Shown: positions 1 to 9,430 of the stretch, piece by piece
How positions within the stretch are numbered: position 1 is the first letter of the stretch
Layout of the letters: every line of letters begins with the position of its first letter
NCBI GenBank assembly: GCA_020721045.1
Contig: DYNN01000015.1
Location: forward strand, 1-43,413
DNA from: Thiomargarita sp.
GTDB lineage: Bacteria > Pseudomonadota > Gammaproteobacteria > Beggiatoales > Beggiatoaceae
Length of the DNA: 43,413 nt
Direction of reading: 5' to 3'
Notes under the pieces: generated by a model
The model's database searches: none
Told to the model about the DNA's origin: nothing
The model's input: the letters and a program-made list of their open reading frames with translations, nothing else
Position numbers and translations under genes: made by a program

Positions 1-1227
1 AATGCAATGGCAGCCTACTATGGTGGCGATCTTCTGAAATTAAATCCATATAATTATGGTTATGCAACCGAAGTAAAAGTACTCAATGAGGCAGGCGATT
101 ATACTGTCACCAAACATCATGCGATGGGGCGTTTAGCCTTTGAATTAGCCTATGTATTACCTGATAAGAAAACCGTTTATTCCTCTGACGATGGTACTAA
201 CGTTAGTTTATATCTATTTGTTGCTGATCGGGAAATGGATTTAAGTAGTGGTACTTTATATGCAGCTCGTTGGAATCAAACGGGTTCTGAAAATGGTGGT
301 AGTGCAAATCTTGATTGGATCAACCTCGGACATGCAAATGATACTGAAATTAAAGCGTATGTTGACAAAGGTATCACTTTTGCCGACATTTTTGACAAAG
401 TAATTCCTAATGAAACAGGTACTTGTCCAGCAGACTATACTTCAATCAATGCCGGACATGAAGAAGATAAAGCGGGCAATTTCCATCAATGTTTAAAACT
501 CAAATCCGGTATGGAAAAAGTCGCTTCTCGATTAGAAACTCGCCGTTATGCCGCTATGATGGGTGCAACCACCGAATTACGTAAAGAAGAAGGTATTACT
601 TTTAACCCTGTCACCAAAACACTTTATGTAGGTATCAGCGAAATTTCCCAAGGTATGGAAGACATGCAGAAAAGTGGAAAAAGCAACGATAAATATGATA
701 TAGGTGGCTTTAATCGTATAAAACTTCCTTATAATTTATGTGGTGGTGTGTATTCATTAGATTTAGTAAGAGATGATGTAATTGGCAGTGATTATGTTGC
801 TAAGAACATGCAAGGATTAGTTGTAGGTCGCATGACAAAAGCCTATGATGAAAACAGTCCATTACCTGCTTATGAAGGCACTTTAGCGAGTAATAAATGT
901 GATTTAGAAGGCATTGCCAATCCTGACAACCTCACTTTCATTTCAGAGTATGACACTTTGATTATTGGTGAAGATACTGGTTCAGGTCATCAAAACGACA
1001 TGGTTTGGGCTTATAATTTAAAAACTAAATTACTCACTCGCATTCAAACAACGCCCTACGGTAGTGAAACAACTTCTCCTTATATTTATGAAAATATCAA
1101 TGGATTCGGTTATTTAATGAGTGTAGTTCAACATCCATTTGGAGAAGGTGATTCTGATCAGTTAACTGATGCCCAAGAAGCATTTGCTTACACTGGTTAT
1201 ATTGGACCATTTCCTGCATTAAAGTAA
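1..1227 (+). CDS. PhoX-family (DUF839) phosphatase, C-terminal part
   Basis: The reading frame is open from the first base of the window, so the true start lies outside. About 408 residues are visible. The blocks GRLAFELAYVLPDKKTVYSSD, LYLFVADREM, a Cys-rich middle, NPDNLTF...LIIGEDTGSG and NDMVWAYNL resemble the secreted PhoX alkaline phosphatase/DUF839 family, which hydrolyses phosphate esters in the periplasm or outside the cell using Ca and Fe. The family is usually 600-700 residues with a Tat signal, so roughly the N-terminal third is missing here because the window begins inside the gene. The protein ends in TGYIGPFPALK followed by TAA. A DUF839 protein without phosphatase activity cannot be excluded. 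The downstream neighbour is a decayed REP/transposase island. Confidence 0.75.
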   Translation, partial: NAMAAYYGGDLLKLNPYNYGYATEVKVLNEAGDYTVTKHHAMGRLAFELAYVLPDKKTVYSSDDGTNVSLYLFVADREMDLSSGTLYAARWNQTGSENGGSANLDWINLGHANDTEIKAYVDKGITFADIFDKVIPNETGTCPADYTSINAGHEEDKAGNFHQCLKLKSGMEKVASRLETRRYAAMMGATTELRKEEGITFNPVTKTLYVGISEISQGMEDMQKSGKSNDKYDIGGFNRIKLPYNLCGGVYSLDLVRDDVIGSDYVAKNMQGLVVGRMTKAYDENSPLPAYEGTLASNKCDLEGIANPDNLTFISEYDTLIIGEDTGSGHQNDMVWAYNLKTKLLTRIQTTPYGSETTSPYIYENINGFGYLMSVVQHPFGEGDSDQLTDAQEAFAYTGYIGPFPALK

Positions 1228-1287
1228 AATCTATAAGGTGCCATAGGTTATTTGCTGGGTTTCCTTTCGTCAACCCAGCCCGCGTAG

Positions 1288-1313
1288 ATTCGATTAGCGT
1301 AGCGTAATCGGAC
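1288..1313 (+). repeat. REP-like palindrome, left copy
   Basis: A near-palindrome centred on GCGTAGCG with arms ending in TAATCGGAC. Its part 1291-1320 is an exact inverted copy of 1519-1548 (30 of 30 bases). The left arm has three mismatches to a perfect REP. Together with the right copy it brackets a decayed REP-associated transposase. Confidence 0.8.
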
Positions 1314-1377
1314 GCATGTTTATCAGATTAATAATCTCACATTTCAAAACAAAAAAATCATTAAATCATGCCCAGTG

Positions 1378-1486
1378 GATTATGTGCATGTGAATCCTTT
1401 GAAACATGTGTAAAACGTGTAGCGGATTGCCGTATTCCACGTTTCACCAACATGTCGCGCAAGGTATTTATTTACCTTGTGGTGTG
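1378..1486 (+). pseudogene. Remnant of a REP-associated tyrosine transposase (RAYT, Y1_Tnp)
   Basis: In pieces of three frames the segment spells the C-terminal signature of RAYT/IS200-like transposases: DYVHVNPLKHV, then RVADC, then with one base inserted PYSTFHQHVAQGIYLPCG. The complete family motif is of the type HVNPVKHGL...DWPYSSFH. Stops (TAA, TAG) and at least one single-base loss break it, and no N-terminal HUH motif remains. It lies exactly between the two inverted REP copies, as expected for a RAYT and the repeats it acts on. It is non-functional. Confidence 0.7.
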
Positions 1487-1525
1487 TGATATAGATATTT
1501 CGGTTGGTGGCGGCGAATAACATGC

Positions 1526-1551
1526 GTCCGATTACGCTACGCTAATCGGAC
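1526..1551 (-). repeat. REP-like palindrome, right copy
   Basis: The arms GTCCGATTA and TAATCGGAC form a perfect 9-bp stem around CGCTACGC. The block 1519-1548 is the exact reverse complement of 1291-1320. Confidence 0.8.
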
Positions 1552-1646
1552 CTACGGTCTCTGAGCAATAATTGCTTAAAAAGCCTGTATTGCCATGTCA
1601 CATTATTTTTCATTGCATTTAATCTCCAAAAACAATGACTTTTCTG

Positions 1647-1680
1647 AAAAATAGGTACATCCCAAACCGGCGATGTACCT
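1647..1680 (-). terminator. Rho-independent-type terminator of the 1711-5919 gene
   Basis: On the minus strand AGGTACATC and GATGTACCT form a 9-bp stem followed by ATTTTTC. It lies 30 bp beyond the stop codon of the giant vWA gene. Confidence 0.65.
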
Positions 1681-1710
1681 AAACCTATCCACATCCTTGT
1701 TGTAAACGAC

Positions 1711-4700
1711 TTAGATGTTATTCCAAGAAGTTTGTCCTGAAGAAGTTGTGCAATCACCAGAAATCAACACGGTTAAGTTGACTTGTTTATCGCGTAACCG
1801 TTTGGCTAATGCCGCCATATCAGAACCTTCATAAGGCGAAGCATCAGTAATTAACACAATAATTCCACCGGGTAGTGTGTGATCAATCGCTAAATCTAAC
1901 GCTTCAGCCGATGCTTCCTGACAAAGTCCACCACCTTCTACTACAAAGTGTTGGATAATATCGAGCACTTGTTGCTCATCAGTCGTAAAAGCTTGTAGTG
2001 TCACATTATCTTTAAATTCAATCACGCTGATAATGGGTTTCACTGTGGCTTTCGCTTGTATTACAACAAATGATTGTAAGGCTTTAATGGTGCCATTGAG
2101 TTCTTCATTCATACTTTGAGTCGTATCCATGACTAATGTAATATTTGCCATTGCATCAGAGGGTACAACGACTTTGGTATGCTCTCTAATGGAATGAGCT
2201 GGATAGTTATCAGCAGACACTCTGGCTTCTTGAGTCAGCATTAATAAAGTGGCATCTGTAAGTGTCACATTTATATCTACCACAATACGACTGATACTGT
2301 CTGGAGTAGCAATACTCAAATCATCTAAGTCACATATCACAGTCGGATAATCACCAATGTTACAAATACCATGTTCTGTATTAACGTCTTTCAATTCAGT
2401 ACCTTCTGGTAATTGTAAGAACAGTTTTACACCAGTTGCTGTCAATTGTGGTGCTAATGGACTGAGTTCTATTTGAGCTTGCACATGTAATCCACTTTCC
2501 ATCACCACTGGATCAGGTGTATCAGTGATTGCAACCGACAAATAAGGCTTCACCTTTTTAAAGCTGGTTTGTATATCTTCAGGATACTCATTAGAAGTCA
2601 AAGTAGCCGTATTTTTCAACGATTGATTACCCTCATTATGTAACGTCAACTGTACTGTCGCACTGGCACCGGTATTTAAATCAGGTAATTGACAAACGAG
2701 CGTTTCCGCATCACAGCTACCACCGTATAACGCTTCAAATGAGACAACTGTGACACCTGCTGGTAACATTTCTGTTAAAGTTACACCCGTTGCTGTTTGC
2801 GCACCACCATTGAGAATAGTGAAAGTGTAAGTTAAGTCCTCACCTTGTGGAATATCTTCAAAAGTGCTAGGTATCGCAACTAATGTCAATGAAGACAACG
2901 GTTTTAACTCGACTTGTTGATGATAAATTTCATTACCTAATTCAACAACTTGTGGTGCAAAGACATAACCTTCTTTTATTGCAGTCAGGGTATATTCACC
3001 TTCCATAAAGTTAGGAATTTCCCAATTACCCGCTGCATCAGTAGTTGTCGTTTGGGCATTTATTTCTAATGTAACACCTTCAATAGGTTCACCGGCTTCG
3101 TTGGTGATGGTACCCATGACAGTATATTTTCCGGTACTGAGAATCATGTCGAGCAAGGCTTCTAAAGCGGCGGCATCAGTGGCTTCATCTCCAGTCATCA
3201 CGCGGAAAATACCACCCGTTGCACCGGCTAAATTTTGGTAAATTGACATGATTTCAGGATTTTCTTCATCGCATCCATGTGAAAATAAGACATGTACTTT
3301 CACTTTCTTTTGTTGCAATTGTTGAATCACAGCACTCATATCTTTGGTAGGCGCACTATCAACCGCTAAGAACATTTGCCCACCGACTTTAACATTAGTG
3401 AGTGAGTGTTCAATGGCTTCAACTGAAGTTAAATTACAAGTATCATCTTCTAACGTTTTGAAAGCACGGATTCTTCCAACTACATCACCCAAATTATCAG
3501 TGACAACGCGAGTCAGCACTGCTTGTTCAAAGGTAATCAATTCAATGATAGGCAGAGGTGGAGGATTTTTAGGTTGGAAACCTGAGATAAATTCGACATA
3601 GGCTTCTTTAGTAGGCGGATTGTCGTCATCAAATTGTTCAAACCACGCTTTCATTTGGTTATCAGAAGGCGAAATAGGACCTTTATCTTTCATCAATTTA
3701 ACCAATGTGTCAGCAATATCGTGTAACTTTTTACTGTGACGATAACCAATATCTAACAACATAGCGACTTCTGCTTGTCTACCATCGCGTGGTGTAATTT
3801 GTTCAGGATATTGCACACTGGCACGAATGACAACTTCTTGTTTTACTGAAGGATCAGATTGAGAAGTCACAGTCACAGTTAATTCACTTTCTTCATTGCC
3901 ACTCTTAGGTAATTGTAATTCAAGGGATAATCCTGAACGACGTAATCCACCAGCACTGATTTCAGTAGGATAAGGAGATAATAACCAACCTAAACTGTCT
4001 TTAGCTTCAATGGTGTAGGTATCTTCAGTAGGACCATTATTGAGTAAAGTCAAAGGTATAGATAAGAGGCTACCGGCTGCACCTTTGGCTTGACTGTCAT
4101 ACATCACGTCAACGGCATAAAGAATCTTGCTTGGATTTACTGATAATTCAGGTGCATCAACTAAATCTTCTAAAGTAACACCTTCATCTAGTAAAATATT
4201 ATCTGCAAATACTTCAACTTTTTCAGCCGCTTGAAAAACTTTACTTGTAACACCACGTAAGTCAATTGTGCTGTTTTGACCCACACTGAGTGTGATTGTT
4301 TTATAAGCTTGCACGGCATTAGGAGCGAGTTTACGTAAATCGACCTCAGCGTCATCACCGGCAACAATAACAATGTGATTGGCATTGACTAAGCGAGTGG
4401 TTTCGTCGACTTCTAATAGGGTAGGTTCAAATCTAATAACCTCTGCCATAACGGGTAGCTCTACTGCATGGTTGTTAGTTTGTCCTTCACAACCTTGAAT
4501 TAGACTACCTAAATGACTTAAATTAACACTAATACTGCCGCCTGCACCACCAGCAACATCAGATAGTTTATCAGCTTGTGTAACGGTGATAGAACGGATA
4601 CCAGTTAAAAATCCGTCTATCCAGCTATCTGGTTTTGCTACAACCTTTTGTATTTGGGTCCCTACTGCTTCAGCATAGCCACCACATCCAGCCACTACAT

Positions 4701-5919
4701 TACCAGAATTAATGCCAGTGATTTGGTTACCGAGTTTGCTAGAAATATGAACAGAACCTCCACGTCCTGCATAAGCATTACCAAAATGGAATTTTGCCCA
4801 ATTAATGAATACATCAGCGATTCCACCAGTACCAGCACTTATAGTACCATTATTCGTAAAATCAGTGCTGAAAATGCCTGTATGACCCCCATCACGTCCA
4901 CGTGCTTCTGTTGCTAAAGGAGTTTCTCCATTCCATAGTTGCTCTGGCTTACTAAATTCAATACCTTCTTTATCTGCTACCTCAGCAATATCATCATTAC
5001 CGCCTTTACCTTGTTTGATCACACCATCATTGATAATACGACCTGCAGCAAGACTGATAATACTACCACTTGTGGCTGTACCTGAATAACCATCTGAACC
5101 AGCAGCAGATTCAATAGTGCCTTTATTATGTATAACTGCTGCACTGATCATGGTGTAGTTATTACCAGTTGCATTGTGTGTTAATGTTGCACTTTTATCG
5201 ACACACAAGCCTGCAACTTCAAGATGAGTATTACCATCTGGTAACACAACCTCATGCCCATCTTTAATAAAGACGATGTCAGAACTTTCGAGAGTTTTAT
5301 ATCCTCCTGTTGGTGTTTTCCATTTCTTTTTAGTCCACAACATTGACGTACTACTAGAAATAGCTGTTGCATTATTGATATCACACACATCAACATTTGA
5401 CGACAGGAGTTCATTAGGAGCTACCATTACAGTAATATCTCTGCTATCTTGCTGTTCATCATTGGTGGTTACAACTAATGAACTATTGTAAATACCAGCT
5501 TTACCATAGGTAGGAATATTGCTTTTAGGAGCAGGGATACTAACAAGTAGATTATCTTTACCATCATTGAAATATCCATTACTGGTTAGTACGGTACCAG
5601 TATCTGCTGAACAATCACTCTCACTTCCAAAATCCCATTTATACTTGACAGAACTGCTTTGGATTTCATTGGAACTATGGTATTCGTCATGACAGCAGGT
5701 TGCTACCAAGTAACAACTTTCACAAATATGTTCACTCCAACGCCGCACATAACCTACACTGACACTGGCATTAGCATTTTTGAAACTACTAACGGGCATC
5801 CCTTCTGTACCAGCCATTTCTGCTGGACTATTAATTAATAACGCAAAAGCCGAATGACTGACCAAGGCACCAAGTAACAAAGGTACAGTCATAAGACGCT
5901 TTAACGAAGAAATTCTCAT
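1711..5919 (-). CDS. Giant secreted protein: PKD-like, solenoid-like, degenerate vWA, DUF11 repeats, C-terminal vWA
   Basis: 1402 residues with a cleavable signal peptide (about residues 1-26, SHSAFA). AGGAGAA precedes the ATG. Domains by eye: a Cys-rich PKD-like region (about 50-170); a Gly-rich region of short beta repeats (about 230-480); a block shared with the 14789-18775 protein (about 550-720); a vWA-like fold (about 715-930) in which the metal site is degenerate (LLDIGYRHS instead of DxTxS); a carboxypeptidase-regulatory-like domain (about 933-1005); two DUF11-type domains (about 1008-1255); and a C-terminal vWA with MIDAS DTTQS at 1265, EGGGLCQEAS and TDAS. The likely role is surface or matrix adhesion or sensing; no enzyme motif is seen. 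Unlike its paralogues in 14789-29968 it lacks the shared leader RNA, and its signal peptide is unrelated to theirs. Confidence 0.85.
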   Translation of the reverse strand: MRISSLKRLMTVPLLLGALVSHSAFALLINSPAEMAGTEGMPVSSFKNANASVSVGYVRRWSEHICESCYLVATCCHDEYHSSNEIQSSSVKYKWDFGSESDCSADTGTVLTSNGYFNDGKDNLLVSIPAPKSNIPTYGKAGIYNSSLVVTTNDEQQDSRDITVMVAPNELLSSNVDVCDINNATAISSSTSMLWTKKKWKTPTGGYKTLESSDIVFIKDGHEVVLPDGNTHLEVAGLCVDKSATLTHNATGNNYTMISAAVIHNKGTIESAAGSDGYSGTATSGSIISLAAGRIINDGVIKQGKGGNDDIAEVADKEGIEFSKPEQLWNGETPLATEARGRDGGHTGIFSTDFTNNGTISAGTGGIADVFINWAKFHFGNAYAGRGGSVHISSKLGNQITGINSGNVVAGCGGYAEAVGTQIQKVVAKPDSWIDGFLTGIRSITVTQADKLSDVAGGAGGSISVNLSHLGSLIQGCEGQTNNHAVELPVMAEVIRFEPTLLEVDETTRLVNANHIVIVAGDDAEVDLRKLAPNAVQAYKTITLSVGQNSTIDLRGVTSKVFQAAEKVEVFADNILLDEGVTLEDLVDAPELSVNPSKILYAVDVMYDSQAKGAAGSLLSIPLTLLNNGPTEDTYTIEAKDSLGWLLSPYPTEISAGGLRRSGLSLELQLPKSGNEESELTVTVTSQSDPSVKQEVVIRASVQYPEQITPRDGRQAEVAMLLDIGYRHSKKLHDIADTLVKLMKDKGPISPSDNQMKAWFEQFDDDNPPTKEAYVEFISGFQPKNPPPLPIIELITFEQAVLTRVVTDNLGDVVGRIRAFKTLEDDTCNLTSVEAIEHSLTNVKVGGQMFLAVDSAPTKDMSAVIQQLQQKKVKVHVLFSHGCDEENPEIMSIYQNLAGATGGIFRVMTGDEATDAAALEALLDMILSTGKYTVMGTITNEAGEPIEGVTLEINAQTTTTDAAGNWEIPNFMEGEYTLTAIKEGYVFAPQVVELGNEIYHQQVELKPLSSLTLVAIPSTFEDIPQGEDLTYTFTILNGGAQTATGVTLTEMLPAGVTVVSFEALYGGSCDAETLVCQLPDLNTGASATVQLTLHNEGNQSLKNTATLTSNEYPEDIQTSFKKVKPYLSVAITDTPDPVVMESGLHVQAQIELSPLAPQLTATGVKLFLQLPEGTELKDVNTEHGICNIGDYPTVICDLDDLSIATPDSISRIVVDINVTLTDATLLMLTQEARVSADNYPAHSIREHTKVVVPSDAMANITLVMDTTQSMNEELNGTIKALQSFVVIQAKATVKPIISVIEFKDNVTLQAFTTDEQQVLDIIQHFVVEGGGLCQEASAEALDLAIDHTLPGGIIVLITDASPYEGSDMAALAKRLRDKQVNLTVLISGDCTTSSGQTSWNNI

Positions 5920-6090
5920 CGTTGTTCTCCTAAAATTAATGTTTGATAGAACAGAAATTTACAGACAGTTCCATCCTATTTTTAAATTTCTAATTGCTCA
6001 GAACTCATTCAGCAAATAAAAATCACTCATTGTTGTATAATGCAATTGAACCACTTTGATTCACTTTTTCTGCTATGGTGAAAACACAAC

Positions 6091-6324
6091 ATGACGCACT
6101 TCATTGAACAAAAAGCGACTATCTCTACACCTGGTATACTAGAAATTCACTCACCAGAATTAAAATCTGGTATGCGCGTTGAAATCCGCATCCTTCTTAA
6201 AGATATGCCTCAAGTACCTTGTTCATCTCCGTTGCTCAGCTTTATGGGCGCAGGGCGTAATGCCTTTTCTACCCCTGAAGAGGCTGATGCTTTTCTGCGT
6301 CAGGAACGTGATTCATGGGAATAA
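6091..6324 (+). CDS. Antitoxin-like small protein of a PIN toxin pair
   Basis: 77 residues. The N-terminal half (TISTPGILEIHSPELKSGMRVEIRILL) looks like a short beta-rich DNA-binding or AbrB-like start. The C-terminal tail (STPEEADAFLRQERDSWE) is the acidic, helix-forming extension typical of antitoxins that wrap around PIN toxins. It overlaps the PIN gene by 10 bp, the coupling usual for toxin-antitoxin pairs. A TATAAT at 6036-6041 could be its -10 box. The family assignment rests mainly on context; the protein alone is not diagnostic. Confidence 0.7.
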   Translation: MTHFIEQKATISTPGILEIHSPELKSGMRVEIRILLKDMPQVPCSSPLLSFMGAGRNAFSTPEEADAFLRQERDSWE

Positions 6325-6773
6325 CAGATACGTTACAACCAATACAACCCATTTACCTGGATACTAACGTGTTCATTTACCTATTGGAAATGTACCCTAA
6401 GTTCGTTCCAGTATTAACTGACCTTTTTTCATTCATTGACAGTGGTCATTTACCTGCTGTCACCAGTGAATTAACTCTAGCGGAAACACTCGTTAAACCA
6501 ATGATGGATAATAACCTAGGTTTACAAAATATTTATCAAACCATCTTAAAAACGAGTGACATTCTTCAAGTAGTTCCTGTCAGTCGTCAGGTTTTACTTG
6601 AAGCCGCTAAATTAAGAGCGACCAGCCGACTTAAACTACCTGATGCTATTCATCTGGCAACGGCATTAACTAACCACTGTCAAGCCCTTATTACAAATGA
6701 TTCGTTGTTAAAAAACTTCACTGATATCAGAATTGTTTTGTTATCTGATTTTGTGATCAACGAAACATACTAA
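6315..6773 (+). CDS. PIN-domain toxin (VapC-like ribonuclease)
   Basis: 152 residues. PIN-domain acidic residues are visible in IYLDTNVFIYLLE near the start, in the TLAETLV glutamate, in LKLPDAIHLATAL and in ALITNDSLL, giving the usual D/E/D/D metal site of VapC-type RNases that cleave tRNA or rRNA. The length is slightly above the 130-140 of most VapC. The ATG lies inside the 3' end of the antitoxin gene (10-bp overlap), so the two are co-translated. The gene converges on the 6782-9430 gene with only 8 bp between stops. Confidence 0.85.
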   Translation: MGITDTLQPIQPIYLDTNVFIYLLEMYPKFVPVLTDLFSFIDSGHLPAVTSELTLAETLVKPMMDNNLGLQNIYQTILKTSDILQVVPVSRQVLLEAAKLRATSRLKLPDAIHLATALTNHCQALITNDSLLKNFTDIRIVLLSDFVINETY

Positions 6774-6781
6774 AGCGATGA

Positions 6782-9430
6782 TCAGTAATTAACACATGCC
6801 TTACTGAACACAGCAAGCCCTTCAACATCATCAAAAGGTACTTCAACATCTTGTGTCACAACTGCTTGACACGTTGCAGGATCAAACGCGTGAAGTTCAA
6901 AACCTACTTGATGAGAACCTAATAAGAGATAACCTTCTGTTGACAATGCGGTTGGCAATACAGTCAATGCTTCTGTCTTTCTAGGTAATCCACTACAAAG
7001 TAAAGTAGCATCGCCTGTTGCCGGCAGATATTGCCATAATTGAGCACCAATTGCCGCATACAACACTGAATTATCAGCACTCCAACTCAAATCTCCTACT
7101 TTAAATGAGAATTCTTTGATTAAAGTACCTTCACCAGTTTCTGGGTCAATTTGTCCTAGTCCTTGATGTTCAGCCCATGCCCATAACACAGCATTTTGGT
7201 CAAATGTAAGACTGGTCACTCCTTGGAAACCAGTAGCACCAATAGGAATTAATTCACCTGTTTCTGGATTCAGCTTGTATAAATAGCCTTTAGGATGTCC
7301 TTGAGCATCGTCACCTGATGCGACAAAAATATCTTGAGTGATGGGATGGATCGCCATTGCTTCGATATCACAACCTTTACAAATATTATCCATCGCTTGG
7401 GTAGTGTTTTGTAAAAAGTCATGAACAAAGAAATAGCTGTCGTTGAGAGCTTGATCTTGTACACCATATAATTGGTGGCAAACCGTCGCTTCGGGGATAT
7501 CTGTAATGATAGGTTGTACTTCAGCAACGAATTCTGTTTGTTGAACTGAAATACCTTCTGAATCAATACCTTCTACAATGTAATAGTAGGTTTGATTAGG
7601 TGCAATATTGTCATCAGTAAAACTATAAGTTGCGCCCCATTGTGCATCAGACTGAGCAGGAATCATTTCTCCATTGAGTTTAGTCAAATTAACAAACTGT
7701 CCGGCTTCATTTTTTCCTGTCGCACGCCAAACGTTAAATCCTTTGTTATCAAACTCTGTAACAGTTGCCCAAGTCAATACATTTTGGGAAGTTTGAGCAG
7801 CTCCAGTTAGGTAATCAAGTACAATACCCGGTGGTGTTGCACAATCATCTCCTTCTTGAGGTGTTGGAAATGAATCACGAGTACCGCGTCGAGTTGCTTT
7901 CTTGGTCTTAGGCTCTGTCAAAGCCGCAACAATATTGGCTCCTGTCTCAATTTTTCCTGCAATATCAATCGTTTTATCTAAAAATGTATTAATAGCAGGA
8001 GAGTAAGTGTCCAAAAAAACTGCAGCCGTACCAGTAAATGCGGATATCGTGAAGAAAAATGAAGAAATCGGTAACGGAAACGTCAGGAAACCAGCTAAAC
8101 CTGTAACTATAGATATACCTTTTAATATATTAGTAACAATTGGTAACGCTATTTTAATAAATTGTGCTACTTTTTTAACAAAAAATGCCACTTTAGCAAC
8201 AAATTTAGCAATTTTATTAATGAAACTACCAATTTTTTTCCAGAAAGAACCACGTACCTGAGGCACACCTAAGCAAGTGCCACTTTCATTATCAATGACA
8301 GTATAATTTCCTTGTTGATCAACTAAAACTGTAATATTTTCAACTGTGTCAAGGATTGCATAAGAACCATCATTAGGATTATAAACAGTTTCTAATTCTG
8401 GAAATTCTTGATCAGTAATAGAATAAGTTTCATCGTCATTGATAACTAACGCCATATCAGGAAACTCACCATCTACAACTGTTTGAGTACCATCAGCTCC
8501 AATTGATAAAACAGTGTCTGGATATTCTGTATCTGATACAATTAAATTACCACTACTATCTGCAGTGACTACATTCGTTGGAGACTCAGAATCGACAACA
8601 GTATAACTGCCATCATTTCCTACAGTAGTGCTAATAGTTGGATTTTGTGCATCTATAAAAGTAACACTACCATCTGGATTTTTAGTAGCCTTAAATGTTC
8701 CTTCTTCACCTGTAGCTGAAATATTTTTTCCTACAATGACAGAAAAATCATTTTGCCCATCACGTACACCTCTTTTAGTTGAATGTACGTCTACAGCAGG
8801 AGTGGAATAATTAGGAGAGAGAAAAACTTCAGAGACATTATTACGACCTACAAGTGTCTCATCAGCGATTTCTTGAATTTCAAATGAGGTAACAGTGCTG
8901 GCATCATAGCCTTCTGCTTTTGGAGAGACTCTTATGCCATAGTTTTCATTGTAAATAGCAATGCTATTATCCCGATTTTGTACAAATAAATCACCAATAT
9001 TATCAGAAAGACCAAAGTCAACTTGTACGATATTTCCCTGCTTAGCAATAGAAATTTTATGAGCTGGCATGACTTCATCGGCATAAAATGGTGCGGTTAA
9101 TTGCATTCCTTCTAAACCAATGCGAATTTCATAATTACCTACATAGGGCGCAAAAAATCCAAATTGCCCATTTTCATCTGTTTTCGCTCTATAGGTATTA
9201 TTACCTGCTATGTATTTCAACTCAACATTATGACCGGTCTTTAAAACATCGCCTTCATCATAAAAGCCATTTCCGTTGTTATCAAAAAAAACAAAACCAA
9301 CAACGTATGAATCAGCTGCACTTCCCACCATTGGGAAAGCACCGAGTATTAAAACAACTAGACTTAAGACCAACCATTGCCCAAACTCGCGTGGACAATC
9401 GAAGGCACGTTTTTTGCCTTTCGCAATCAT
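6782..9430 (-). CDS. Secreted multidomain protein: SdrD-B-like, 20-residue repeats, cationic hydrophobic segment, FN3, beta-propeller
   Basis: 882 residues with an N-terminal signal (hydrophobic core about 19-38). Domains by eye: an SdrD B-like fold (about 43-140, VGFVFFDNNGNGFYDEGD); seven imperfect repeats of about 20-21 residues of the type DGSYTVVDSE(F/Y)P (about 249-390); a Lys-spaced, very hydrophobic stretch (about 394-505) beginning SFWKKIGSFINKIAKF; a fibronectin III-like domain (about 540-640, NVLTW...YYYIVEG); and a C-terminal propeller-like region (about 660-882, repeated YKLNPETGELIPIG-type strands). Two dibasic motifs, TKRGVRDG (218) and TRRGTRDS (513), bracket the repeats plus the hydrophobic segment. 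The start has GGAAAG upstream. No enzymatic motif is seen; a surface or released effector is possible. Confidence 0.8.
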   Translation of the reverse strand: MIAKGKKRAFDCPREFGQWLVLSLVVLILGAFPMVGSAADSYVVGFVFFDNNGNGFYDEGDVLKTGHNVELKYIAGNNTYRAKTDENGQFGFFAPYVGNYEIRIGLEGMQLTAPFYADEVMPAHKISIAKQGNIVQVDFGLSDNIGDLFVQNRDNSIAIYNENYGIRVSPKAEGYDASTVTSFEIQEIADETLVGRNNVSEVFLSPNYSTPAVDVHSTKRGVRDGQNDFSVIVGKNISATGEEGTFKATKNPDGSVTFIDAQNPTISTTVGNDGSYTVVDSESPTNVVTADSSGNLIVSDTEYPDTVLSIGADGTQTVVDGEFPDMALVINDDETYSITDQEFPELETVYNPNDGSYAILDTVENITVLVDQQGNYTVIDNESGTCLGVPQVRGSFWKKIGSFINKIAKFVAKVAFFVKKVAQFIKIALPIVTNILKGISIVTGLAGFLTFPLPISSFFFTISAFTGTAAVFLDTYSPAINTFLDKTIDIAGKIETGANIVAALTEPKTKKATRRGTRDSFPTPQEGDDCATPPGIVLDYLTGAAQTSQNVLTWATVTEFDNKGFNVWRATGKNEAGQFVNLTKLNGEMIPAQSDAQWGATYSFTDDNIAPNQTYYYIVEGIDSEGISVQQTEFVAEVQPIITDIPEATVCHQLYGVQDQALNDSYFFVHDFLQNTTQAMDNICKGCDIEAMAIHPITQDIFVASGDDAQGHPKGYLYKLNPETGELIPIGATGFQGVTSLTFDQNAVLWAWAEHQGLGQIDPETGEGTLIKEFSFKVGDLSWSADNSVLYAAIGAQLWQYLPATGDATLLCSGLPRKTEALTVLPTALSTEGYLLLGSHQVGFELHAFDPATCQAVVTQDVEVPFDDVEGLAVFSKACVNY

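Noticed and set aside
1542-1757. A 71-codon minus-strand frame overlapping the terminator and REP repeat
   Set aside because: It is composed of intergenic repeat, terminator hairpin and the out-of-frame end of the vWA gene.
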